A stretch of DNA of 64,000 nucleotides, taken from Parerythrobacter aestuarii. GTDB lineage: Bacteria; Pseudomonadota; Alphaproteobacteria; Sphingomonadales; Sphingomonadaceae. The stretch covers positions 1,054,001 through 1,118,000 of the forward strand of contig NZ_JARBWD010000001.1 in the NCBI RefSeq assembly GCF_030140925.1. Direction: 5' to 3'. The translations under genes and the position numbers were made by a program. This document shows, in pieces, positions 46,526-56,168 of the stretch; the stretch's first letter is position 1; every line of letters starts with the position of its first letter. The notes under the pieces were generated by a model that saw only the letters and a program-made list of their open reading frames with translations, ran no database searches and was not told where the DNA came from.

Positions 46526-47937
46526 CAGTTCTCCATTCCGAGCGCTCGACGCGCAGCGGTAACTTGCGCGCTTACCTGATCCGGCGCGGTGCCGCCATAG
46601 GAGCAACGCGCCGCGACCGAGGCATCGAGCGTGAGCACGGCGCGTACATCCTCGGTCAACCGCGTATCGATGCCCTTGAGATCGTCGAGCGAGAGGTCCT
46701 CCAGCGTGCAACCCTTGCTGTCCGCCAGCTTGACAGCAGCACCGGTGATGTGATGCGCTTCGCGGAACGGGATATTGGCTGCCCGCACCAGCCAATCGGC
46801 AAGATCGGTTGCAGTGGCATGACCAAGGCCCGCTGCCTGGCGCATCCGGTTGGTATTGAACTCCGCTCCGCCAATCATGCCTTCCATGGCGGCGAGACAC
46901 AGGTCGAGCAGGCCGGCCGCCTCGAACACCGGCGGTTTGTCGTCCTGCATGTCCTTCGAATACGCCAACGGCAGGCCCTTCATCGTCACCATCAAGGCCG
47001 TTGTCGCCCCAACGATCCGCCCGGCATGGCCGCGTACCAGCTCTGCGGCGTCGGGGTTCTTTTTCTGGGGCATGATCGAGCTGCCGGTCGACAGGCTGTC
47101 GGGCAGGCGGACGAAGCCGAACGGCTGGCTCGCCCACAGGATCAGCTCCTCGGCCAGGCGCGAAAGGTGAAGAGCGCACTGGCTTGCGGCCATCAGGTAG
47201 TCGAGCGCGAAATCCCGGTCGGACACGGTGTCGAGGCTGTTGGCAGTAGGCTGCGCGAAACCCAACGCCTCTGCCGTCATCGCGCGGTCAAGGTCGAACC
47301 CGGTCCCGGCGAGGGCGGCAGCGCCGAGCGGGCATTCGTTCGCACGCGCCCTGGCATCGCCAAAGCGCGATGCATCACGGCGCAGCATCTCGTAGTACGC
47401 CATCAAGTGATGGCCCAGCGTTACTGGCTGCGCAGTTTGCAGATGCGTGAAGCCCGGCATAACGTTTTGGGCATGTTCGCCCGCCCGCGTCACGAGTGCT
47501 TGCTGCAACGCTGAAATACCATCGAGCGCTCGGTCGGTTGCCCCCCGCACCCAGAGCTTGAAATCGGTTGCTACCTGGTCGTTACGGCTACGCGCTGTGT
47601 GGAGTCTTCCTGCGACAGGGCCGATCAGTTCCGTCAGGCGCGCTTCGACGGTCATATGGATGTCTTCGAGATCCCAATCCTCCGGCACGCCGTCAGCCTC
47701 GAACTCTGCGGCTACCTGCGCCAACCCGGCGTCGATCTGCGCGGCATCCGCGCTCGATATGATGCCTTGTTTGGCCAACATGGCGACATGTGCGTGGCTG
47801 CCGTCGATGTCCTGCTGCCACAATACCTTGTCGAAGGGGATCGAGGCGTTGATTTCGCGCATGATGGCGCTAGGCCCTTCTGCGAACCTTCCGCCCCACA
47901 TTTGATTGGAACTCTTGGTGTCCCGACTGTCACTCAC
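46525..47937 (-). CDS. argH: Argininosuccinate lyase
   Basis: Cleaves argininosuccinate to arginine and fumarate. The 470 residues contain the superfamily signature [12 protein letters not shown] near residue 285, [16 protein letters not shown] and the conserved [14 protein letters not shown] near the start. Start choice: GTG at 47937 ([16 protein letters not shown]) has AAGGAAG upstream and overlaps the start of the divergent lipoprotein gene by 20 nt; ATG at 47901 avoids the overlap but has a weaker ribosome site. The operon runs on to lysA. Confidence 0.93.
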   Translation of the reverse strand: MSDSRDTKSSNQMWGGRFAEGPSAIMREINASIPFDKVLWQQDIDGSHAHVAMLAKQGIISSADAAQIDAGLAQVAAEFEADGVPEDWDLEDIHMTVEARLTELIGPVAGRLHTARSRNDQVATDFKLWVRGATDRALDGISALQQALVTRAGEHAQNVMPGFTHLQTAQPVTLGHHLMAYYEMLRRDASRFGDARARANECPLGAAALAGTGFDLDRAMTAEALGFAQPTANSLDTVSDRDFALDYLMAASQCALHLSRLAEELILWASQPFGFVRLPDSLSTGSSIMPQKKNPDAAELVRGHAGRIVGATTALMVTMKGLPLAYSKDMQDDKPPVFEAAGLLDLCLAAMEGMIGGAEFNTNRMRQAAGLGHATATDLADWLVRAANIPFREAHHITGAAVKLADSKGCTLEDLSLDDLKGIDTRLTEDVRAVLTLDASVAARCSYGGTAPDQVSAQVTAARRALGMEN

Positions 47938-48487
47938 GCTTGCTGTCTTCCTTCTTGCGCTTGCAGGGTGCGATAGGGCCGCCACCGATAGTGCGCAAGA
48001 CGAGCGAGCATTGCCCGATGCCAAGTCCAGCTTGGTCGGCGAAATTGATCGCAGCCACGCAGGTGAGTTGATGCCGGCGCAAGTGATCCGCGACACCGAA
48101 GGGCGCGAAGTCAATCTGGGCGCGTTGCAGGGGCGCACGATCCTGATCAACCTGTGGGCGACCTGGTGTGCGCCCTGCGTCGAGGAGTTGCCGCTGCTCG
48201 AGCGCTTCGCACATCAGCACTACGGTGAAGTGCGTCTCCTGACGATTAGCCAGGACCGCAAAGGTGCCGAAGTCGTCGGGCCGTTTCTCGCAGAGCGGCG
48301 CTTCACCATGATCGAGCCGTGGCTCGACCCGGAAAGCAAACTCGAACAGCACTATGGTGCGGGCCTGCCGGTCAGCATCCTCTACGATGGCAGCGGGCGC
48401 GAAGTCTGGCGTATTGCCGGTGCCTTCGACTGGTCGAGCGCAGAGGCGGCCGGGGCGCTCGATGAAGCAATTGCAGCGACGGAATAG
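47918..48487 (+). CDS. TlpA-like thioredoxin-fold lipoprotein
   Basis: A 189-residue periplasmic thiol protein. The signal peptide ends in a lipobox LLALAGC (Cys18 from the GTG start at 47918). The thioredoxin domain carries the CxxC pair in [15 protein letters not shown], near residue 88, and the cis-Pro region [12 protein letters not shown]. This group reduces disulfides during cytochrome c maturation or keeps envelope thiols reduced. TTG codons slightly upstream are alternative starts. Confidence 0.88.
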   Translation: MSRLSLTLAVFLLALAGCDRAATDSAQDERALPDAKSSLVGEIDRSHAGELMPAQVIRDTEGREVNLGALQGRTILINLWATWCAPCVEELPLLERFAHQHYGEVRLLTISQDRKGAEVVGPFLAERRFTMIEPWLDPESKLEQHYGAGLPVSILYDGSGREVWRIAGAFDWSSAEAAGALDEAIAATE

Positions 48488-48595
48488 GGGCTGGTCTTCG
48501 CCCCATCCTGCGCTTCGTTTGGACGTTCGCCCATCGCAATCGCTTGGGAATACTCGCGCGAGTTCATCCCGGGGAAGAATTCGTCCAGCGAAAAC

Positions 48596-48671
48596 TGGTG
48601 GGCGCTGACGGGCTCGAACCGCCGACCCTCTCGGTGTAAACGAGATGCTCTACCAACTGAGCTAAGCGCCC
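48596..48671 (-). tRNA. tRNA-Val (anticodon TAC)
   Basis: A 76-nt cloverleaf with encoded CCA. Acceptor GGGCGCT pairs with AGCGCCC, anticodon stem TCTCG/CGAGA encloses TTTACAC giving TAC, and the T loop is GGTTCGAGCCC. Confidence 0.95.
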
Positions 48672-48756
48672 TCCGCCGTGCGGAAGAGCGCTGCACATAG
48701 CGTGCAAAGGTTCAAAATCAATTGCCAATTGCGTTTCATTCACTAGGCCGCGCACC

Positions 48757-49734
48757 ATGACCACCCGGCTTACCGTCCTTGCCACTGGCGGCACCATCGC
48801 GGGGATCGCGGGTTCCGCGATCGCCAAAGACTATCGTTCCGGTGAGATCGGGATCGAAGACTATCTCGAACAAGTCGGCGGGCTCGGGCTCGGGGCTGAG
48901 CTGTCCGGGAAGCAAATCGCCAATATCGATTCGGCCGATATGGGCCCGCAGGTCTGGAACCCGCTCCATGCTGCCATCCTCGAAGCGCTGTCAGACAATG
49001 ATTGCGATGGCATCATCGTTACCCATGGTACCGATACACTTGAGGAGACCGCATTCCTCCTCGATCTGACGCTGCCCGCGCACAAGCCGGTGGTGATCGT
49101 GGGGGCCATGCGTCCGGCCGATGCGGTGGGCTATGATGGCTTGCGGAACTTCGCCAACGCGGTTTGCGTGGCAGGCGATGCCGAGGCCGCAGGGCGCGGT
49201 GTGCTGGTGGTGATGGGCGATCGGGTCTTTGGCGCGCGCGATGTGCGCAAGGTCCGCACCCGCGGGACAGATGCCTTCCGCGGATTCCCGCGCGAATCGG
49301 TGGGGCTGGTCGCACCCTCGTCGCTTGAGTGGTTCGGTGCGCCATGGCGTGAAGGTGCCGAGGCTCAGTTCGGCTGGCATGATCCCTTGCCGGAAGTGGT
49401 CGTAATCTACGCTCATGCTGCGCTTACGGCCGCGCAGGTTGAGCGTCAGATCGGACCAGGCACAAGTGGGGTGGTCATTGCAGGTGTCGGCGAAGGCAAT
49501 ATGCCGGATCCGGTGCGGCAAATGCTGGCCGACAAGGTTACTGCCGGTCTCAAGGTCGTCCGTGCCAGCCGCGCCGATGAGGGGTTGGTCGACCGCGAGG
49601 CCGAAGACGATGCCAACGGCTTCGTCGCTGCCCGCGCGCTCAATCCGCAGAAGGCGCGGATCCTTTTGCAGCTGCTGATCGCGGAGGGGGTTACCGACCC
49701 TGCCGCGATCCAGCGTGCGTTCGACGGTTCCTAG
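48757..49734 (+). CDS. L-asparaginase
   Basis: Hydrolyses asparagine to aspartate and ammonia. The 325 residues have both family signatures: the nucleophile Thr in VLATGGTIAG at residues 7-16 and the second Thr/Asp pair in GIIVTHGTDTLEET near 90. The rest of the fold ends with the usual small C-terminal domain (TSGVVIAGVGEGNMPD). It resembles the bacterial type II enzyme but has no signal peptide, so it should be cytoplasmic. The gene stands alone between tRNA-Val and a repeat. Confidence 0.92.
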   Translation: MTTRLTVLATGGTIAGIAGSAIAKDYRSGEIGIEDYLEQVGGLGLGAELSGKQIANIDSADMGPQVWNPLHAAILEALSDNDCDGIIVTHGTDTLEETAFLLDLTLPAHKPVVIVGAMRPADAVGYDGLRNFANAVCVAGDAEAAGRGVLVVMGDRVFGARDVRKVRTRGTDAFRGFPRESVGLVAPSSLEWFGAPWREGAEAQFGWHDPLPEVVVIYAHAALTAAQVERQIGPGTSGVVIAGVGEGNMPDPVRQMLADKVTAGLKVVRASRADEGLVDREAEDDANGFVAARALNPQKARILLQLLIAEGVTDPAAIQRAFDGS

Positions 49735-49744
49735 CAAGACGCGA

Positions 49745-49813
49745 GTCCCAGCGCAGGCTGGGACCTCCTACAAGTAAGCGCCAGGTGAGGGAGGCCCCAG
49801 CCTTCGCTGGGGC
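49745..49813. repeat. Palindromic intergenic repeat, family 3 (asparaginase-MDR gap)
   Basis: GTCCCAGCGCAGGCTGGGAC at 49745-49764 and GCCCCAGCCTTCGCTGGGGC at 49794-49813 with complementary CCTCC/GGAGG flanks. It lies between convergent genes, where the long hairpin may stop transcription from both sides. Confidence 0.8.
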
Positions 49814-49823
49814 GCATGCCTCC

Positions 49824-50936
49824 TCAGGACCAGGGCGTGACGAGATATTTCTCGCCGGTCTTCATCGCGCGATAATCGGTCACTGCATCCTTGGTCAGCA
49901 TCTCTTCCAGATTGACCTTGCGCTTGTAGCTGCTGGCGAAGGTGGTGGTGAGGTTTTCAAGAACGCGCTGGCGCATCCGCATCATGGTCTCCATGCCGGC
50001 CTGCTGCAGGAACGGAGTCAGCAGCCAGCCCGACAAGGTCCAGCCGAAGCCGTAGCTGGGGGTCAGGATGGTCGGACCCATGTCGAGCCGACCATAGATG
50101 AACATGCGTTTCTGCTGGTTGGAGCCATAGCGCGAATATTCGGTCATCTTGCTGACCGCGACCTGCTCCATCGCCTTGAAGACATTGTCGGTCGCTTGCC
50201 CGCCGCCAATCGGGTCGAAGCCGTAGAACGCATCCGTGGCGTCGATCGCTTCGCGCAGCTGCTTCATGAAGTCGTCGTCCGAGGAATTGACGACATGCTT
50301 CGCGCCGAGACCCTTGAGCATGTCTACATGCTCGGCCTTGCGCACGATGTTGACCAGCTCGATGTCGTCTTCGGCGCAGATCTTGATCAGCATCTGTCCA
50401 AGGTTGGAAGCGGCCGCGGTGTGGACCATCGCCTTGGCACCATCCATCCTGGCGTTCTCGGCAAAGCCCAGCGCGGTCATCGGGTTGACGAAGGCGCTCG
50501 CGCCGTCTTCTGCCGAATGGTCACCCAGCGGGAGGCACATGGCCGCGTCGGCAATGCAATACTGGCTGTAGGCATTGCCGGGCACGCATGCGACGCGCAT
50601 GCCGATCAGCGCCCTCGCCATGTCGCTGTCACCCGTCGCGACCACAGTTCCGGCACCTTCGTTGCCGGCCGGCAGTTTCTGCCCGTGGCGCGCCTTGGAG
50701 CCGCTGTTGAACGGCTCGGGCATTGTGGCGACGTATTTGCCCGGAGTGTACTCGGCGTTTTCAAGGTCCGCTGCACCGGTCAGGATCGCAAGGTCTGAAG
50801 GGTTGATCGGGGCCGCCTCCATCTTGACCAGCACCTGGTTGCCGGTCGGATCTGGAAAGCTGACTTCTTCGATTGCGACAGTGAGAGTGCCGTCCGCTTC
50901 GAGGGTCGTGAAAAGCTGTTTGCCGGTCGTGGCCAT
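49824..50936 (-). CDS. Zinc-free MDR family oxidoreductase (quinone reductase-like)
   Basis: A 370-residue medium-chain dehydrogenase/reductase. The N-terminal GroES-like domain includes VLVKMEAAPINPSDLAILTG and the nucleotide domain has MVHTAAASNLGQMLIKICAE, the usual GxxxxG position modified to AAASNLG. The zinc ligands of alcohol dehydrogenases are absent, placing it with quinone oxidoreductase- or enoyl reductase-like members. Substrate unknown. Confidence 0.85.
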   Translation of the reverse strand: MATTGKQLFTTLEADGTLTVAIEEVSFPDPTGNQVLVKMEAAPINPSDLAILTGAADLENAEYTPGKYVATMPEPFNSGSKARHGQKLPAGNEGAGTVVATGDSDMARALIGMRVACVPGNAYSQYCIADAAMCLPLGDHSAEDGASAFVNPMTALGFAENARMDGAKAMVHTAAASNLGQMLIKICAEDDIELVNIVRKAEHVDMLKGLGAKHVVNSSDDDFMKQLREAIDATDAFYGFDPIGGGQATDNVFKAMEQVAVSKMTEYSRYGSNQQKRMFIYGRLDMGPTILTPSYGFGWTLSGWLLTPFLQQAGMETMMRMRQRVLENLTTTFASSYKRKVNLEEMLTKDAVTDYRAMKTGEKYLVTPWS

Positions 50937-51028
50937 TGGTCGTTCTCCCTATTTCGAGTCCTGTTCGGATTGATGCCATGGCTACGCGTGCGGCCGGGCG
51001 AAGGGAAGGTTTCTTTGCGAAACTATTT

Positions 51029-51772
51029 CTACTCGGGGTAGAGCGCTTCGACGAAATAGAGCCCGTGCGGCGGAGCGTTAAGGCCGAGTTCCTGCCGGTC
51101 ACGGGCGGCAAGGGCTTTGCCGACCTGCTCCTCGCCCCATCGGCCCATTCCAACCAAGGCCAGGCATCCGACCATCGAGCGGACCTGGTGATGGAGGAAA
51201 CTGCGTGCTGCGGCGTGGATCAGTACGTGTTCGCCATCCCGTTCGACATCGAGCCGGTCGAGCGTCTTGACCGGACTCTGCGCCTGGCACTGGACCGAGC
51301 GGAAGGTGGTGAAGTCATGGCTTCCTACCAGCGCCTGCGCCGCGCGGTGCATGGCTTCGTGGTCGAGCTCCTGCGGCACCTGCCAGGCCCGGTCGCGCTC
51401 CAGCGTCAGGGGCGCGCGGCGGTTGGCGATGCGATAGACATAGCTGCGCCCGATGCAGCTGAAGCGGGCGTGCCAGTCGTCCGGCACAAGCTCGCAGTGC
51501 GTCACCGCGATGGGATTGGGCCGCAGGTGGGCATTGAGCGCTTCCATCATGCGGAACGGGGCAAGGCTGCTCTCGACATCGAAATGGCTGCGCATGGCGA
51601 GGGCGTGGACGCCAGTATCGGTGCGCCCCGCGCTGTGGAGGGTGACCCGTTCACCTGTCACTGCAAGGGCAGCTTCCTCGACCGCCTGCTGCACGCTCGG
51701 CCCATGCTTCTGTCGCTGGAGCCCGAAGAACGGTGTGCCGTCGAATTCGAGGGTGAGGGCGAACCGGGTCAA
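51029..51772 (-). CDS. truA: tRNA pseudouridine(38-40) synthase
   Basis: Isomerises uridines 38-40 in the anticodon arm. The 247 residues have the catalytic Asp in [12 protein letters not shown] near residue 53, preceded by [19 protein letters not shown], and the later [13 protein letters not shown]. The start is a TTG at 51772 with AAGG seven bases upstream; an open frame continues to 51892 but those 40 residues are translated palindromic repeat and should not be annotated. fmt lies upstream in the same direction, beyond the repeat. Confidence 0.93.
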   Translation of the reverse strand: MTRFALTLEFDGTPFFGLQRQKHGPSVQQAVEEAALAVTGERVTLHSAGRTDTGVHALAMRSHFDVESSLAPFRMMEALNAHLRPNPIAVTHCELVPDDWHARFSCIGRSYVYRIANRRAPLTLERDRAWQVPQELDHEAMHRAAQALVGSHDFTTFRSVQCQAQSPVKTLDRLDVERDGEHVLIHAAARSFLHHQVRSMVGCLALVGMGRWGEEQVGKALAARDRQELGLNAPPHGLYFVEALYPE

Positions 51773-51783
51773 TCTCAGACCTT

Positions 51784-51861
51784 CGTCATTCCCGCGAAGG
51801 CGGGAATCCAGAATAGCTGGGCACTTTGTTGCCCGGGATCCCCGCCTTCGCGGGGATGACG
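51784..51861. repeat. Palindromic intergenic repeat, family 2 (fmt-truA gap)
   Basis: Outer arms CGTCATTCCCGCGAAGGCGG and the inverted CCCCGCCTTCGCGGGGATGACG, with an inner GGGC/GCCC hairpin. It lies exactly between the fmt stop and the truA ribosome site and is translated in frame with truA if the wrong start is used. Confidence 0.85.
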
Positions 51862-51878
51862 GGAAGAGAATGAACTCG

Positions 51879-52784
51879 TCACGAGAGCACAATCCCGGCC
51901 ACTACCGGGTACCCGCGCAGGAAATCAGCCAGGTCCATTGCGGGCTTACCCGCGCGCTGGAGTCGCAGCGGGCGGATCGCGCCCATTCCGCAGGCGATGG
52001 TGAACCGGTCGTCGAGCACTGTGCCGGCAGCGCCATTTGCGTCAGCGATTTCGGCGCTCAGCAATTTCACTCTTTCCCCATCTACTTCGCACCAGGCGCC
52101 AGGGAAGGGAGCGAGGCCGTGGATATGCCGCACAACCTCTTCCGCCGGTCCTGACCAATCAATCCGCGCTTCGGCCTTGTCGATCTTGGGGGCGTAGGTT
52201 GCGGCCTCGTCATCCTGCGCAACAGCCACATGCTTGTCGAGTTCGTGCAGGGTCTGAACCATCAGGTTCGCGCCCAGTTCGGCCAGTTCCTCGCTCAGCT
52301 CGCCGGTGGTCTTGTCATTGATAGGGGTGCGGATCGTTGCCAGCATCGGTCCGGTGTCGAGCCCGGCCTCCATCTGCATGATGGTGACGCCGGTCACCAC
52401 GTCGCCCGCCATGATAGCGCGGTGGATCGGTGCCGCCCCGCGCCAGCGCGGCAGGATCGAGGCGTGGACATTGAGACAGCCGTTCGTGGGCGCATCGAGG
52501 ATCGGTTGGGGGAGGATCAGGCCATAGGCCGCCACGACCGCGACATCGGCCGCGAGCGCTGCGAAGGCCGCCTGCTCCTCCGCCGACTTGAGCGACTTGG
52601 GCGAGCGGACTTGGATTCCCAGTTCCTCGGCCACTTTCTGTACCGGCGAGGGCTGGAGCTTCTTGCCCCGGCCAGCCGGGCGCGGCGGCTGGGTGTAGGC
52701 CGCGACAACCTCATGCCCAGCCGCATGCAGCGCGCGCAGCGTCGGCACGGCAAAGTCCGGGGTTCCCATGAAGATTATGCGCAC
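51879..52784 (-). CDS. fmt: Methionyl-tRNA formyltransferase
   Basis: Formylates initiator Met-tRNA using 10-formyl-THF. The 301 residues show the start [17 protein letters not shown], the catalytic [20 protein letters not shown] with Asn/His, and [16 protein letters not shown], plus a C-terminal tRNA-binding domain after about 205. Peptide deformylase, which removes the formyl group, is encoded 1.7 kb away on the other strand; usually def and fmt are adjacent, here recR and a repeat lie between. Confidence 0.95.
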   Translation of the reverse strand: MRIIFMGTPDFAVPTLRALHAAGHEVVAAYTQPPRPAGRGKKLQPSPVQKVAEELGIQVRSPKSLKSAEEQAAFAALAADVAVVAAYGLILPQPILDAPTNGCLNVHASILPRWRGAAPIHRAIMAGDVVTGVTIMQMEAGLDTGPMLATIRTPINDKTTGELSEELAELGANLMVQTLHELDKHVAVAQDDEAATYAPKIDKAEARIDWSGPAEEVVRHIHGLAPFPGAWCEVDGERVKLLSAEIADANGAAGTVLDDRFTIACGMGAIRPLRLQRAGKPAMDLADFLRGYPVVAGIVLS

Positions 52785-52808
52785 AACCAGAGAGCCTTGA
52801 TAACAGTT

Positions 52809-52899
52809 CCGTTCGGGCTGAGCTTGTCGAAGCCCTGCCTTTTCTTCTAGCGCGGCCCTATAAGGAACTACGGCCCTTCGACAAGCTCAGGGCGAACGG
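52809..52899. repeat. Palindromic intergenic repeat, family 1 (fmt-recR gap)
   Basis: Arms at 52809-52832 and 52876-52899 are inverted copies of the family 1 unit (CCGTTCG..CTGAGCTTGTCGAAG), with 43 nt of AT-richer sequence between them. It fills the divergent fmt-recR gap, where the promoters should be. Confidence 0.8.
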
Positions 52900-52916
52900 G
52901 AAGAGAGAAGCGCACT

Positions 52917-53513
52917 TTGGCATCGCAAGAGATCGAGCAGCTGGCGTCCGCCCTCGCGCGGCTTCCCGGCCTCGGCCCGCGCTCGGCGCGGCGGGCGGTG
53001 CTGTGGCTGGTCAAGCGCCGCGATTCTGCGCTGCCCGGCCTGCTCGAAGCGCTTGAAGCGGTGCAGGATCGGCTGGTCGAATGCCGCACCTGCGGCAATG
53101 TCGATACGCAGGACCCGTGCGGCATCTGCGCCGACCCGCGCCGCGATGCCAAGTCGATCTGCGTGGTCGAGGATGTCGCCGACCTGTGGGCGCTCGACCG
53201 GGCCAAGCTCTTCACCGGGCGCTATCACGTGCTGGGCGGCAAGCTGTCCGCGCTCGACGGGGTTCGGCCCGAGGACCTCAATATCGCCAGCCTGCTGGGC
53301 CGGGTCGAGGAAGGCGGGATCGACGAGGTCGTGCTCGCAATGAATGCCACGCTGGAAGGCCAGACCACCAGCCACTACTTGGCCGAACGGCTTGAGGCGT
53401 TTCCCGTGCGGATTACCCAGTTGGCGCACGGCCTGCCGGTAGGCGGGGAGCTCGACTATCTTGATGAAGGAACGCTGGCGCAGGCGCTGAGGGCGAGGCG
53501 TCCCGTAGGCTAA
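52917..53513 (+). CDS. recR: Recombination protein RecR
   Basis: Toroid-forming protein that works with RecFO in gap repair. The 198 residues include the helix-hairpin-helix [16 protein letters not shown], the zinc finger [18 protein letters not shown] (four Cys), the Toprim domain [19 protein letters not shown] and a C-terminal Walker-like strand. It starts at TTG (52917) with GAGAGAAG upstream. No dnaX or YbaB gene precedes it. Confidence 0.94.
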   Translation: MASQEIEQLASALARLPGLGPRSARRAVLWLVKRRDSALPGLLEALEAVQDRLVECRTCGNVDTQDPCGICADPRRDAKSICVVEDVADLWALDRAKLFTGRYHVLGGKLSALDGVRPEDLNIASLLGRVEEGGIDEVVLAMNATLEGQTTSHYLAERLEAFPVRITQLAHGLPVGGELDYLDEGTLAQALRARRPVG

Positions 53514-53575
53514 CCACTTACTCTGATCGGAATCGCTTGCTTGCAGCGAGCACCACCAGCGCCTAAATTGGTTGC

Positions 53576-54145
53576 ATGGCTATTCGTGAAATCCTGGAAG
53601 TGCCGGATCCCCGGCTCAAGACCGTGTCGCAGCCCGTCCAGCCGGACGAGTTCAATGACGAGCTCAAGACCCTCGTCGAGGACATGTTCGAGACGATGTA
53701 TGACGCCCCCGGTATCGGCCTCGCGGCGATCCAGGTCGGCGTTCCCAAGCGCGTGCTGGTGATCGACCTCCAGCCCGACGATCCCGATGCCGAGCCCGAG
53801 GAATGCCACCACGACGGGCACAAGCACTATCACCAGCCGACCAAGCGCGAGCCGCGGGTGTTCATCAACCCCGAAATCCTCGACCCGGCGGAAGAACTGG
53901 CGACCTACCAGGAAGGCTGCCTCTCGGTCCCTGAAATATACGCCGATGTCGACCGCCCGGCGACCTGCACGGTCCGCTACCAGGACTTGGACGGCAAGGT
54001 GCACACCGAAGCGATGGAAGGCCTGCTGGCGACCTGCATCCAGCACGAGATGGACCATCTCGAAGGCATTCTCTTCATCGACCACCTGAGCCGGCTGAAG
54101 CGGCAGATGGCGCTGAAGAAGTTGCAGAAGCTGCGCGCGGCGTAA
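53576..54145 (+). CDS. def: Peptide deformylase
   Basis: Metal enzyme removing N-formyl from nascent proteins. The 189 residues contain all three motifs: [10 protein letters not shown] near residue 46, EGCLSVP with the metal Cys near 118, and QHEMDHLEG with the two metal His near 161. Between the first and second motif is an insertion of about 20 residues rich in His and acid groups ([13 protein letters not shown], near 76-88), not part of the core fold. The start [14 protein letters not shown] is standard. Confidence 0.95.
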   Translation: MAIREILEVPDPRLKTVSQPVQPDEFNDELKTLVEDMFETMYDAPGIGLAAIQVGVPKRVLVIDLQPDDPDAEPEECHHDGHKHYHQPTKREPRVFINPEILDPAEELATYQEGCLSVPEIYADVDRPATCTVRYQDLDGKVHTEAMEGLLATCIQHEMDHLEGILFIDHLSRLKRQMALKKLQKLRAA

Positions 54146-54204
54146 GCCGGGAAAATTCGCGCCACCCACTAGCGTTCCCTGTCCGTTCCGCCTAGACTGG
54201 CGGG

Positions 54205-55548
54205 ATGGACCCCATGCTCTTCATCCTCTTCGCGCTGTTCGGTGGTCTCCTGCTGGGGGCATTGGGCGGCTGGTTTGCCGGATCGCGCCCGGCGGTGGAA
54301 TTGCGTGACCGGCTGGCCGATCTCGAGAAAGAGGCGGATGAGCGGGAAGGCGAATTCAAGCAGGCGATCAAGGAGCTGGGCGAGGCCCAGATCAAGGTCG
54401 CGACGCTAGAGGCCAATGCCGCCAATTTCGACAAGCAGCTCGCCACCATGAAGGAAGCGCGCGAGGAAATGCTCGCGCAGTTCAAGGCCGTGGGCGGCGA
54501 AGTGCTGTCGCGCAGCCAAGAGGAATTCCTCAAGCGTGCCGAGGAGCGGCTGGGCCATTCCGAAAAGGCCAGCGAGGAAAAACTCAGGGCGTTGCTCGCT
54601 CCAGTGGGGGACCGGCTCAAGAGCTACGAAGAGCAGGTCAAGGTGCTGGAGGAAAAGCGCGTCGATGCCTTCGGGCAATTGGCGGGCGTAATCGAACAAA
54701 TGCGGCAGGGGCAGGAGCAGGTCCGGCGCGAAGCGCAGCGGCTTGGAAACTCCCTCACCAACGCCCCGAAGGCACGCGGGCGCTGGGGCGAGCGGGCGCT
54801 GCAGAACCTGCTCGAACAATGCGGCCTCGCCGAACACACCGACTTCATGATGGAGCATTCGATCGACACCGATGACGGGCGGCTGCGCCCCGACGCGATT
54901 GTGCGCATTCCCGGCGGCAAGATGCTGGTGATCGATTCCAAGGTTTCGCTCAACGCCTATCAGGAGGCCTTCGAGGCCGACAATGACGAGGCGCGCGAAC
55001 GGGCGCTTGGCGATCATGTCCGCTCGATGCGGAACCATGTGCAGACCCTGGGCGCGAAGAGTTACCAGAGCCAGTTCGAGGATGCGCCAGATTATGTCGT
55101 GATGTTCGTGCCGGGCGAGCATTTCGTCGCCGCCGCGCTCGAACACGATCCCGACCTGTGGAACTTCGCTTTCGACAAGCGGGTGCTGCTGGCGACCCCG
55201 ACCAACCTTGTCGCCATCGCCCGCACGGTGGCACAGGTCTGGCGGCAGGATGGGCTGGCTCGCGAAGCGCAGGAAATCGGCCGGATGGGGACGGAGCTGT
55301 ATGACCGGCTCGCCACCGCTGCCGAGCATCTGAAGCGCGTCGGCGGCGGGCTGGAAACCGCGGTCAACAATTACAACAAGTTCGTCGGCTCGTTCGAACG
55401 CAACGTGCTGTCCTCGGGCAAGCGGCTGGCGGAGAAGGGCATCGAGATCGGCAAGCGCGAGATCGAGGACGTACCCTTGGTCGAAGGCGCGCCGCGCTAT
55501 ACCAGCGACGACCTGCTGACCGACGGATCGAAGGAGGCTGCCGAATGA
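54205..55548 (+). CDS. rmuC: DNA recombination protein RmuC
   Basis: Predicted nuclease-like protein limiting recombination of inverted repeats. An N-terminal membrane helix (LFILFALFGGLLLGALGGWF) is followed by a coiled coil at about 30-150 and the RmuC domain with KARGRWGERALQNLLEQCG, VIDSKVSLNAYQEAF and DYVVMFVPGEHFVAAAL. The 447 residues are the usual length. The next gene overlaps its stop by 4 nt. Confidence 0.92.
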   Translation: MDPMLFILFALFGGLLLGALGGWFAGSRPAVELRDRLADLEKEADEREGEFKQAIKELGEAQIKVATLEANAANFDKQLATMKEAREEMLAQFKAVGGEVLSRSQEEFLKRAEERLGHSEKASEEKLRALLAPVGDRLKSYEEQVKVLEEKRVDAFGQLAGVIEQMRQGQEQVRREAQRLGNSLTNAPKARGRWGERALQNLLEQCGLAEHTDFMMEHSIDTDDGRLRPDAIVRIPGGKMLVIDSKVSLNAYQEAFEADNDEARERALGDHVRSMRNHVQTLGAKSYQSQFEDAPDYVVMFVPGEHFVAAALEHDPDLWNFAFDKRVLLATPTNLVAIARTVAQVWRQDGLAREAQEIGRMGTELYDRLATAAEHLKRVGGGLETAVNNYNKFVGSFERNVLSSGKRLAEKGIEIGKREIEDVPLVEGAPRYTSDDLLTDGSKEAAE

Positions 55549-56168
55549 AATGGGGAATCATGCTCGCCGCCGCGATGCTGGGGGTGGCACCGCAGGCGCA
55601 GGCTGAACATCTCTATCCGCGCGATGAATGCGCGAAGCTGGAAGGCTTCGAGGCGTTCCGCATGCAGCTGGTCACCGCCGTCGCCAACCGGGATGCGGAG
55701 ATGCTGCGCCCGGTGTTCAGCGAGGAAACGCTGCTCGATTTCGGCGGCGGGAGCGGCTGGGAAACGCTTTCGGAGCGTTTGACCGAGCGCGACTTGTGGG
55801 GCGAGCTCGACAAGGTGCTGCGGCTGGGCTGTGCCAGCTCAGGCGATGGCGAGATCGCCATGCCGTGGGCGTGGAGCCAGGACTACGGCATTGAGGACGC
55901 TTTCTCCGCCTGGCTGACGCTGGGCGATGCGGTGCCGCTGCGCGAAGCTCCCAGCGCTGATGCGCCAATGATCCGCAGCATGCGCTGGGAAGCGGTCGAG
56001 CAGCTGGGTGACTGGCAAGGCGACGAGGAATTCATCAAGGTCCGCACCAAGTCCGGCGAGGAAGGCTATGCGGCCGTCGCGCAGATGCGCCACCAGCTCG
56101 ACTATCGCTTGCTTGCCTCGCGCGAAGACGGGCGCTGGCAGGTGACGGTGTTCGTAGCGGGCGACTAG
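55545..56168 (+). CDS. Exported SH3-like domain protein
   Basis: A 207-residue periplasmic protein. Signal peptide to about residue 21 (AQA cleavage). The C-terminal 75 residues look like a bacterial SH3 domain (VPLREAPSADAPMIRSM, then WQGDEEFIKVRTKSGEEGYA), a fold that binds peptidoglycan or protein peptides; the N-terminal half is a helical region with a Cys pair (RDECAKL, LGCASSG). Function unknown. It follows rmuC with an ATGA overlap and converges on the methyltransferase gene. Confidence 0.75.
   Translation: MKWGIMLAAAMLGVAPQAQAEHLYPRDECAKLEGFEAFRMQLVTAVANRDAEMLRPVFSEETLLDFGGGSGWETLSERLTERDLWGELDKVLRLGCASSGDGEIAMPWAWSQDYGIEDAFSAWLTLGDAVPLREAPSADAPMIRSMRWEAVEQLGDWQGDEEFIKVRTKSGEEGYAAVAQMRHQLDYRLLASREDGRWQVTVFVAGD

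Noticed and set aside
46526..47179. N-terminal extension of the small lipoprotein frame into argH
   Set aside because: The lipoprotein signal begins at 46525; the upstream residues are argH read out of frame.
48488..48510. Terminator after the TlpA-like gene
   Set aside because: GGGGC and GCCCC can pair but no U-run follows and the stem is only five base pairs.
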